Origin: Diorhabda sublineata
Taxonomy: Eukaryota > Arthropoda > Insecta > Coleoptera > Chrysomelidae
Assembly (NCBI RefSeq): GCF_026230105.1
Contig: NC_079482.1
Location: 2,108,001 to 2,172,000, forward strand
Direction of reading: 5' to 3'
Length of the DNA: 64,000 nucleotides
The notes below the pieces were generated by a model. That model was given only the letters and a program-made list of their open reading frames with translations. It did not search any database and was not told the DNA's origin. Of the stretch, positions 38,640 to 49,534 are shown one piece after another; the stretch's first letter is position 1, and every line of letters starts with the position of its first letter. Made by a program: the position numbers and the translations under genes.

Positions 38640-41600
38640 TAGAGAAGTTTATATACGAGGCGAACCGAATGCAACGAATGTTCAAGTTGTTGCCAAAAAA
38701 GGAAATCTTTATTTATATACGAGGCGAATCCAATTTATATATGAGAGAAAACAAATTAATATACGAGGGAAATCAAAAGCTACGATTGTTGTTGTTGTGG
38801 CAAAACTGGAAATTTTTACGAGGGAAATAAATTTATATACGAGAGGAATAAAATTAATATACGAGGGAAATCAAAAGCAAATAAATTTGAAGTTGTGGCA
38901 CAAAAGAAAATTTTTATTTATATACGAGGCGAATCCAATTTATATACGAGAGTAAACAAATTAATATACGAGGGAAATCAAAAGCTACGATTGTTGTAGT
39001 TGTGGCAAAACTGGAAATTTTTACGAGGGAAATAAATTTATATATACGAGAGGAATAAAATTGATATACGAGGGAAATTAAAAGCAAATAAATTTGAAGT
39101 TGTGGCACAAAAGAAAATCTTTATTTATATACAAATAGAAACAAATTTATATACGAGGGAAATGAAATGCCCTGAATTTTGAAATTTTTAGAAAAAAGTA
39201 AATATTTATATACGAGGGGAATGAATTAATACACGGGGTAAATCAAAAGCAACGAATGTTGTAGTTGTGGCAAAACTGAAAATTTTTACGAGGGAAATAA
39301 AATTTATATACGAAAGGAATCAAATTAATATACGAGGGAAATCAAAAGCTATGATTCTTGTAGCCATGAATTTTGAAATTTTGACAAAAAAGTAAATATT
39401 TATATACGAGGGGAATGAATTAATATACGAGGGAAATCAAAAGCTACGATTGTTGTAGCCATGAATTTTGAAATTTTGACAAAAAAGTAAATATTTATAT
39501 ACGAGGGGAATAAAATTAATATACGAGGGAAATTAAAAGCAAATAAATTTGAAGTTGTGGCACAAAAGAAAATCTTTATTTATATACAAGTAGAAACAAA
39601 TTTATATACGAGGGAAATGAAATGCCCTGAATTTTGAAATTTTTAGAAAAAAGTAAATATTTATATACGAGGGGAATGAATTAATACACGGGGTAAATCA
39701 AAAGCAACGAATGTTGTAGTTGTGGCAAAACTGAAAATTTTTACGAGGGAAATAAAATTTATATACGAAAGGAATCAAATTAATATACGAGGGAAATCAA
39801 AAGCTATGATTCTTGTAGCCATGAATTTTGAAATTTTGACAAAAAAGTAAATATTTATATACGAGGGGAATGAATTAATATACGAGGGAAATCAAAAGCT
39901 ACGATTGTTGTAGCCATGAATTTTGAAATTTTGACAAAAAAGTAAATATTTATATACGAGGGGAATAAAATTAATATACGAGGGAAATTAAAAGCAAATA
40001 AATTTGAAGTTGTGGCACAAAAGAAAATCTTTATTTATATACAAATAGAAACAAATTTATATACGAGGGAAATCAAATGCCCTGAATTTTGAAATTTTTA
40101 GAAAAAAGTAAATATTTATATACGAGGGGAATGAATTAATACACGGGGTAAATCAAAAGCAACGAATGTTGTAGTTGTGGCAAAACTGAAAATTTTTACG
40201 AGGGAAATAAAATTTATATACGAAAGGAATCAAATTAATATACGAGGGAAATCAAAAGCTATGATTCTTGTAGCCATGAATTTTGAAATTTTGACAAAAA
40301 AGTAAATATTTATATACGAGGGGAATGAATTAATATACGAGGGAAATCAAAAGCTACGATTGTTGTAGCCATGAATTTTGAAATTTTGACAAAAAAGTAA
40401 ATATTTATATACGAGGGGAATAAAATTAATATACGAGGGAAATTAAAAGCAAATAAATTTGAAGTTGTGGCACAAAAGAAAATCTTTATTTATATACAAG
40501 TAGAAACAAATTTATATACGAGGGAAATGAAATGCCCTGAATTTTGAAATTTTTAGAAAAAAGTAAATATTTATATACGAGGGGAATGAATTAATACACG
40601 GGGTAAATCAAAAGCAACGAATGTTGTAGTTGTGGCAAAACTGAAAATTTTTACGAGGGAAATAAAATTTATATACGAAAGGAATCAAATTAATATACGA
40701 GGGAAATCAAAAGCTATGATTCTTGTAGCCATGAATTTTGAAATTTTGACAAAAAAGTAAATATTTATATACGAGGGGAATGAATTAATATACGAGGGAA
40801 ATCAAAAGCTACGATTGTTGTAGCCATGAATTTTGAAATTTTGACAAAAAAGTAAATATTTATATACGAGGGGAATAAAATTAATATACGAGGGAAATTA
40901 AAAGCAAATAAATTTGAAGTTGTGGCACAAAAGAAAATCTTTATTTATATACAAGTAGAAACAAATTTATATACGAGGGAAATGAAATGCCCTGAATTTT
41001 GAAATTTTTAGAAAAAAGTAAATATTTATATACGAGGGGAATGAATTAATACACGGGGTAAATCAAAAGCAACGAATGTTGTAGTTGTGGCAAAACTGAA
41101 AATTTTTACGAGGGAAATAAAATTTATATACGAAAGGAATCAAATTAATATACGAGGGAAATCAAAAGCTATGATTCTTGTAGCCATGAATTTTGAAATT
41201 TTGACAAAAAAGTAAATATTTATATACGAGGGGAATGAATTAATATACGAGGGAAATCAAAAGCTACGATTGTTGTAGCCATGAATTTTAAAATGTTGAC
41301 AAAAAAGTAAATATTTATATACGAGGGGAATAAAATTAATATACGAGGGAAATTAAAAGCAAATAAATTTGAAGTTGTGGCACAAAAGAAAATCTTTATT
41401 TATATACAAGTAGAAACAAATTTATATACGAGGGAAATGAAATGCCCTGAATTTTGAAATTTTTAGAAAAAAGTAAATATTTATATACGAGGGGAATGAA
41501 TTAATACACGGGGTAAATCAAAAGCAACGAATGTTGTAGTTGTGGCAAAACTGAAAATTTTTACGAGGGAAATAAAATTTATATACGAAAGGAATCAAAT

Positions 41601-41800
41601 TAATATACGAGGGAAATCAAAAGCTACGATTCTTGTAGCCATGAATTTTGAAATTTTGACAAAAAAGTAAATATTTATATACGAGGGGAATAAAATTAAT
41701 ATACGAGAGGAATAAAATTGATATACGAGGAAAATCAAAAGCAAATAAATTTGAAGTTGTGGCACAAAAGAAAATCTTTATTTATATACAAGTAGAAACA
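38640..41800. repeat. Satellite H: 455 bp array saturated with TATACGAGGG
   Basis: A higher-order unit of exactly 455 bp recurs (landmark TTGAAGTTGTGGCAC at 39094, 39549, 40004, 40459, 40914, 41369), with a shortened last interval of 382 bp. Each unit consists of several short subunits, most beginning with TTTATATACGAGGGGAAT or TTAATATACGAGGGAAAT. The recurring TATACGAGGG equals the terminal motif of the mariner remnants in this window. The left edge (38640-39090) is irregular. Confidence 0.95.
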
Positions 41801-43372
41801 ATTTTTTTTTATTCGAGTTATAAAAATAGGGTTGGAATTAACAATCCCACAAAATATTTTTTTAAAAGTTCGAAAAGTCTTAAAAACAAAACCAAATGGA
41901 CGTTATATTCCCAGTACAGTTTCGAGCGCCTTTTCGACTTTTAAATTTTCTTTCGGTATCGTCCGAAATCGTCGAAGGGACAACGCTTTTTATAGGTTAA
42001 GTTTTTTATTCTTGTATATGCGAATTATACGAAACTGAAATGGATTCAGAACTGCCTTGTAAAACCAACGATGGAATCATAAAATTTTATCGACTTCCTG
42101 CTGAGACGTACAAGTTTTTTTCCCGTAATATCGCGAGAAAGTAAGATATTCATCATATATACCAGGCGTATTCTAAAAATACGCATACATTTCTTGGTTT
42201 TTTTCAACGCTGTAGTTTATATTTCACATGAATTGGACTGAAATTCAATCCAGTTCTATTTCTACATACCCGCCAGGTTCCAACATTTTCGAGGGCGTTT
42301 TTTTATCAACCTCCGAACGCTCCGTGCAGGCGCCGTGGGCGACTCGCTTCACAAACTATTATCGACATTCAGGCGTCAGTCGGCGTTGTGCTACGGCCGC
42401 GTAAACATAATTGAAGCTCCAGCGGAGTGTGATTCGTTTTCTACAGGGATGCAGACATCGGAAAATGTGGAAAATTAAACTTTAATAACCACATTTGGAC
42501 ATCAAATTAGGATTAAAACAAAAACAAATAGCATTTAGGGATCCACGGTTGCCAAACGTCCAGCTTTGACAATTCCGCGTAAAAGGGTTCAGATTTTCCC
42601 TTAGAAGAAACATAACCTCAAATTTAGACATAAGTTGCACTGATTTTTCGACTAGTTCACGTCGCCCGAAGTTGGCAATCCTGGTCGTCGAAAAATTGAT
42701 AAAAAATCATCGTTACTTTAAATCTTATCCACGAAGATAAAATTAATAATGTTTTTGTTTGTTTTTTCGTCCCCCGGTATCATTTTTAACGAATATTTTG
42801 ATATATAAGTAATAAAAAATTAATAATATCTACCTGGTGCATCAATTTTGCGAATTAGCCGTCACAGTAAACTAATGATTTAATCGTACCGCCCTCGTAT
42901 CTCAAATTTTCTATCATGCGAAGCATTTTATAAAGATTTACGACTTTTTTTACGAAATTAATAAAAAAATCGACAAATATATACGGTGTCAATTACGTCC
43001 TCGTATAAATTCCAGTAGCAACTCGATTGAATATAATTTTACGAAAAATGAAAACGCCTCGAGTGTCTTCGTAAAATCGTCCGATTAATTTACATTATTT
43101 AAGCAAATTTACATGTGTCGATTGCTTTTAAGTTTCGATCCAAAATCGCGTTCTCGAAATCGACCAACTTTAAAAAAAGTAATCCCGCAATCGGTTTTAA
43201 ACCCAATGAAAGATTAAATTGGTTCAATCTGTAGCTATAAATATTAATCCGAGGGGATACACGGACGCACGGCAATTATTCATTATAGTACGGGCGCTTA
43301 CTTCGTATAAATTTTCATATTAATTTTTACAAGTAATTTGTATGTTTGCGTGTTGTGATTCAGATTAACATA
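41801..43372. other. Spacer with a GC-rich patch
   Basis: 42290-42450 is unusually rich in GC and CpG and contains GGCGTCAGTCGGCG, which holds an initiator-like TCAGT. A plus-strand promoter for the downstream transporter is conceivable but unproven. GTTGCCA is at 42548. The remainder is AT-rich without recognised features. Confidence 0.35.
42040..42140 (+). other. Candidate short coding exon ending in a splice donor
   Basis: From the ATG at 42040 a 33-codon frame (MDSELPCKTNDGIIKFYRLP and so on) runs into AAA/GTAAGA at 42141, a strong donor consensus. The residue composition looks more protein-like than the surroundings. No family was recognised and no partner exon was identified. It may be chance. 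Confidence 0.2.
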
Positions 43373-45706
43373 TATACGAGGGTTGCTACTTAACTTTTGA
43401 GAAAAACTCCGCGCAATTCTTATGGAATCCTAAACTCCCCTGCCCCGCCAAAACTACCCCTGAATAGTCCGGACGAACCCTGGGAAAAAGCGAGTTGGTT
43501 CTGGCCAATTGCTCTGAAACTTGGTACTATGATAGTTTAAAGCAAACTGATTAAGAGTCTCAACGGGCACGAAACCCTTATTTTCCCTACCCCGTCAAAA
43601 CTACCCCTAATTTATCCGAAGGAATCCTGGGAAAAAGCGAGTTGTTTCTGGCCAATTGCTCTGAAACTTGGTACTATGATAGTTTAAAGCCAACTGATTA
43701 AGAGTCTCAACGGGCACGAAACCCTTATTTTCCCTACCCCGTCAAAACTACCCCTAATTTATCCGAAGGAACCCTGGGAAAAATCGAGTTGTTTCTGGCC
43801 AATTGCTCTGAAACTTGGTACTATGATAGTTTAAAGAAAACTGATTAAGAGTCTCAACGGGCACGAAACCCTTATTTTCCCTACCCCGTCAAAACTACCC
43901 CTAATTTATCCGAAGGAATCCTGGGAAAAAGCGAGTTGTTTCTGGCCAATTGCTCTGAAACTTGGTACTATGATAGTTTAAAGCCAACTGATTAAGAGTC
44001 TCAACGGGCACGAAACCCTTATTTTCCCTACCCCGTCAAAACTACCCCTAATTTATCCGAAGGAACCCTGGGAAAAATCGAGTTGTTTCTGGCCAATTGC
44101 TCTGAAACTTGGTACTATGATAGTTTAAAGAAAACTGATTAAGAGTCTCAACGGGCACGAAACCCTTATTTTCCCTACCCCGTCAAAACTACCCCTAATT
44201 TATCCGAAGGAATCCTGGGAAAAAGCGAGTTGTTTCTGGCCAATTGCTCTGAAACTTGGTACTATGATAGTTTAAAGCAAACTGATTAAGAGTCACAACG
44301 GGCACGAAACCCTTATTTTCCCTACCCCGTCAAAACTACCCCTAATTTATCCGAAGGAATCCTGGGAAAAAGCGAGTTGTTTCTGGCCAATTGCTCTGAA
44401 ACTTGGTACTATGATAGTTTAAAGCAAACTGATTAAGAGTCACAACGGGCACGAAACCCTTATTTTCCCTACCCCGTCAAAACTACCCCTAATTTATCCG
44501 AAGAAATCCTGGGAAAAAGCGAGTTGTTTCTGGCCAATTGCTCTGAAACTTGGTACTATGATAGTTTAAAGCCAACTGATTAAGAGTCACAACGGGCACG
44601 AAACCCTTATTTTCCCTACCCCGTCAAAACTACCCCTAATTTATCCGAAGAAATCCTGGGAAAAAGCGAGTTGTTTCTGGCCAATTGCTCTGAAACTTGG
44701 TACTATGATAGTTTAAAGCCAACTGATTAAGAGTCACAACGGGCACGAAACCCTTATTTTCCCTACCCCGTCAAAACTACCCCTAATTTATCCGAAGAAA
44801 TCCTGGGAAAAAGCGAGTTGTTTCTGGCCAATTGCTCTGAAACTTGGTACTATGATAGTTTAAAGAAAACTGATTAAGAGTCTCAACGGGCACGAAACCC
44901 TTATTTTCCCTACCCCGTCAAAACTACCCCTAATTTATCCGAAGAAATCCTGGGAAAAATCGAGTTGTTTCTGGCCAATTGCTCTGAAACTTGGTACTAT
45001 GATAGTTTAAAGCCAACTGATTAAGAGTCACAACGGGCACGAAACCCTTATTTTCCCTACCCTGTCAAAACTACCCCTAATTTATCCGAAGAAATCCTGG
45101 GAAAAAGCGAGTTGTTTCTGGCCAATTGCTCTGAAACTTGGTACTATGATAGTTTAAAGAAAACTGATTAAGAGTCTCAACGGGCACGAAACCCTTATTT
45201 TCCCTACCCCGTCAAAACTACCCCTAATTTATCCGAAGAAATCCTGGGAAAAATCGAGTTGTTTCTGGCCAATTGCTCTGAAACTTGGTACTATGATAGT
45301 TTAAAGCCAACTGATTAAGAGTCACAACGGGCACGAAACCCTTATTTTCCCTACCCCGTCAAAACTACCCCTAATTTATCCGAAGAAATCCTGGGAAAAA
45401 GCGAGTTGTTTCTGGCCAATTGCTCTGAAACTTGGTACTATGATAGTTTAAAGAAAACTGATTAAGAGTCTCAACGGGCACGAAACCCTTATTTTCCCTA
45501 CCCCGTCAAAACTACCCCTAATTTATCCGAAGAAATCCTGGGAAAAATCGAGTTGTTTCTGGCCAATTGCTCTGAAACTTGGTACTATGATAGTTTAAAG
45601 CCAACTGATTAAGAGTCACAACGGGCACGAAACCCTTATTTTCCCTACCCTGTCAAAACTACCCCTAATTTATCCGAAGAAATCCTGGGAAAAGCGAGTT
45701 GGTTCG
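43373..45706. repeat. Satellite I: exact 147 bp tandem array
   Basis: The landmark GAAACTTGGTACTATG at 43516 recurs to 45574, fourteen intervals of exactly 147 bp without net indels. The unit is GC-richer than the neighbouring satellites (CTACCCCGTCAAAACTACCC). Variant sites (AAGCCAACT, AAGAAAACT, TCTCAACGG, TCACAACGG) alternate in the right half, giving a 294 bp dimer. The diverged left edge starts with TATACGAGGGTTGCTACTTA at 43372, a mariner-like end. Confidence 0.95.
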
Positions 45707-46090
45707 CATCCACATATCAATATTATTTTGAAAAAAGTCAAATTTGACCGGACTATTGGCCTATTATTTATCAAACCTGGCGTCTTTAAGTGTCCATCGA
45801 GGCGGCAATGTCCCGATAAAATCAGTTTTCCTTCGTTTCAGTTTCGATTTCAAATATTGAAACACCGATTTTTGAAAATTATGACGCCGTACTATATTGA
45901 AATAACTAATTCTACAACCGACTTGAAATACTCGTACCTCGATCGTGTTTAAAGCATTTTTTACATTCTAGATTACGAATGCCCGCCCATGTTTATAATT
46001 TATCATATTTACCGACATTATTGACATCAGCAATTCGATTTATGAAACTAAAACTAGTTAATGTACACTACCGGTCAAAAGTTTCTCTTT
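45707..46090. other. Unique spacer
   Basis: A 74-codon plus-strand frame at 45728-45952 lacks any recognised motif. Nothing else was seen. Confidence 0.4.
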
Positions 46091-47322
46091 CATATTGTCA
46101 AGCGAAAATTTAAACGGTTTCTAAACAAATTATATAACGTGACTAATAAATAATTTAATTAGTAATCAATTACGTTGTTTGAATAATTGAAAGCCGGCTC
46201 TGTTAGTTGCTTTTCACTCGCTCTTTAAATAGTTTCGAGACACCCTGTATAATTATAAACTAAAAAAAATGATTTTATATAAAGAAAAAATTATATAACG
46301 TGGTTAATAAATAATTTAATTAATAATCAATTAAGTTGTTTGAATTGAAAGCCGGCTCTGTTAGTTGCTTTTCACTCGCTCTTTAAATAGTTTCGAGACA
46401 CCCTGTATAATTATCAACTAAAAAAAATGATTTTATATAAAGAAAAAATTATATAACGTGGTTAATAAATAATTTAATTAATAATCAATTAAGTTGTTTG
46501 AATTGAAAGCCGGCTCTGTTAGTTGCTTTTCACTCGCTTTTTAAATAGTTTCGAGACACCCTGTATAATTATAAACTAAAAAAAATGATTTTATGTAAAG
46601 AAAAAATTATATAACGTGGTTAATAAATAATTTAATTAATAATCAATTAAGTTGTTTGAATTGAAAGCCGGCTCTGTTAGTTGCTTTTCACTCGCTCTTT
46701 AAATAGTTTCGAGACACCCTGTATAATTATAAACTAAAAAAAATGATTTTATGTAAAGAAAAAATTATATAACGTGGTTAATAAATAATTTAATTAATAA
46801 TCAATTAAGTTGTTTGAATTGAAAGCCGGCTCTGTTAGTTGCTTTTCACTCGCTCTTTAAATAGTTTCGAGACACCCTGTATAATTATAAACTAAAAAAA
46901 ATGATTTTATATAAAGAAAAAATTATATAACGTGGTTAATAAATAATTTAATTAGTAATCAATTACGTTGTTTGAATAATTGAAAGCCGGCTCTGTTAGT
47001 TGCTTTTCACTCGCTCTTTAAATAGTTAAGAGACACCCTGTATAATTATAAACTAAAAAAAATGATTTTATATAAAGAAAAAATTGTATAACGTGGTTAA
47101 TAAATAATTTAATTAGTAATCAATTACGTTGTTTGAATTGAAAGCCGGCTCTGTTAGTTGCTTTTCACTCGCTCTTTAAATAGTTTCGAGACACCCTGTA
47201 TAATTATAAACTAAAAAAAATGATTTTATATAAAGAAAAAATTATATAACGTGGTTAATAAATAATTTAATTAGTAATCAATTACGTTGTTTGAATAATT
47301 GAAAGCCGGCTCTGTTAGTGAT
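46091..47322. repeat. Satellite J: 158/161 bp tandem array, 8 copies
   Basis: The landmark GCCGGCTCTGTTAG occurs at 46193, 46351, 46509, 46667, 46825, 46986, 47144 and 47305. Units are 158 bp or, with an extra AAT, 161 bp. Every full unit contains GAGACACCCTGTATAATTAT, the same CACCCTGTATA motif as satellite A. The array stops abruptly within a unit. Confidence 0.95.
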
Positions 47323-47809
47323 TGGTTTAGCTGTGATCAGGATAATTTATCATTTCAATTATAATTCGTATATTTTCAACGTTATGTGAGAAAAATATAG
47401 TTTCTATAGTTGTTTATTTTTTTCCAACATATTTAAATCGTAAAAATCAAACAGGATGTTGGTAATATTGTAATCATCTTGTTTTATTTCCTTTTCGTTC
47501 GATATTTGCATATTATGTATTCTACATCTGACAGAAAGAGAGATGCTTCTTCGAATAACTGGTTTTTCATTAAAACTCCAGGACCGGACCAAAATTTATT
47601 TTATTTTCAAATGACCTTCATTTTTCACGTGTAAAATTTATATTCGAACATCAAATTCTTCCATCACTGATCACGTATCAGCGCAATGTTGCCAGATATA
47701 ACGAAAAAATAGTATAAACTTCTGATCGCCATTTTGTGATTGATATTTCTTTTGTTTGTGAGACTTTGGATTAATTTAATGTTGGAATGTTGAAAAGTAA
47801 ATTTTAACG
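47323..47809. other. Unique spacer
   Basis: Short minus-strand open frames without motifs. GTTGCCA is at 47688. Confidence 0.4.
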
Positions 47810-48255
47810 AATTATTTCTATATACCAGGTCAATGCAAAAGTTCTGTATAATTATATCAAAAGAATTCAAAATATACGGGGGTAATTCTACAAGTAAACA
47901 ATCCAATTGAGAAAACACTTTTCCTAACTATGTTTAATACATTTTTCATAATGGAAACTGTTTTTTTCATCAGAATATTGATAGAAATTCATTGGAGGTT
48001 CTTCTACGGAAATTAATAACGAACTATTGCTGTTAATATTGGAATTATTTTCGAAAAAATCACACCTTAATTGATTTATAAAAAGAATTATGTAAACTCA
48101 TACTTCCGGACTGTTTTAAATGACTTTTTAAATATTTTTAAAGAAAAATTTCTGAGAAATATCCAATACCAGGTCAATGCAAAAACTTCTCTATAATAAT
48201 ATCAACAGAATTCAAAATATACGGGGGTAATCCTACAAGTACAATATAGATACAA
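47810..48255. repeat. Satellite K, left part: 346 bp repeat
   Basis: The landmark TACCAGGTCAATGCAAAA occurs at 47825 and 48171, 346 bp apart, each followed by ATTCAAAATATACGGGGGTA. Matching copies with the same spacing lie at 52941 and 53287, beyond unique DNA and the 72 bp array. Confidence 0.85.
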
Positions 48256-49534
48256 TAAGTTTGCACTAATTTAACGTTCTAGATGAAACAGTGAATATTT
48301 TTCGATTTATAATGGGTTCATTTCAATTTATTCCGAGTTGTTTCAGGATTAAAGCAAAAGGAATTAGATACGCATTTCAATCTTCTCGTTACCGCGTCTA
48401 GGAATCTCAGTTGGCGGCAATTACAAGATAATGTTTCGCGAAGAACCAACTCGACGAAGTAGTTCCATAAACTTATTTTGTATCTACAATCTTTCGACAA
48501 AAACAGATTGTACGTGACATGATGCGTAGGTTCTTTCTCTCAATAACTACGTACAGAACCGGACTCGAAGTCAAAGGACTATCGAGAATATTAATCATCG
48601 TGAATTTAATGATATTTCATTGATTAATTTGACAAATATTCAGTCCACCTTCTTACGAGGTGTTCCAGAATGCTGGGTCACATCAAAATCACATTTATTT
48701 TTAATTGAAACTCTCTATATATCATCGCAAGTTTTGAATCACCATTACGAATTCAATACCCTGTATAATATGAGAGAAAATCAAGAAAGAAAATCTAATG
48801 CCTCTAAAACATTCTAATAGTATTAAAAAATCGGGAAAATAATTTATTTCGTAAAATTTTATACAGGGTGAATCGAAATATAAAAAAGTTATTTTCCCGT
48901 TTTTTTTCCCAATTGAATCACCCTGTATGTTATGTAAGTATCGAAAAATACTACCAGAGTAGTTATTTTTGTTTTCAAGAAAGCATTTCCTGTTTTTAAG
49001 AATGTTTCTTTCGAAAAAATATAACTTTGATATGGCGCGACATTCTAGAACACTCAGTAAGAATGTGAATAATTTTTAAATGTTCGAAATCAATGAATCA
49101 ATGAATTACCTACTTTTTAACCGAATTGGCAACGCTGCTTCTGTTAATAAACGAATGTCGTCGTTTGACAGCTGTCAAAATTCGTTCGCGCGGATAATCG
49201 AATTTTTTTTCTTGTGAATATTGTTTGCGAATGAAGATGCGTAGATTGTGATACGCCTCTGAACGAAAACAAAAAAAAAATTGAAAGTTGAATTCCATGT
49301 GATATTAGTCCAGCAATATATTTAAATAGCCAACCGATAGAACCGTCGCGATGTTATTTTCCAGACAAGTGCTACTAACGCGGTTAATGGCGGTCAATCT
49401 GCTAAAAAATCCTATTTTCTACCAAAAACATATTTTTGAGTAAAAAAAGTGGAAGAGACTTTTCGTTTAATGGCTCGGACGTCTTCCAGACGTTTTCTTT
49501 TAGTTAAACTTTTCTGATTGCTGCAAAGAAAATT
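48256..49534. other. Unique spacer inside the split repeat K
   Basis: Contains ACCCTGTATAATATG (48760), TACAGGGTGAATCG (48863) and CACCCTGTATGTTATG (48919), three isolated copies of the CACCCTGTATA motif in both orientations, and TGGCAAC at 49127. No exon was recognised. Confidence 0.45.
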
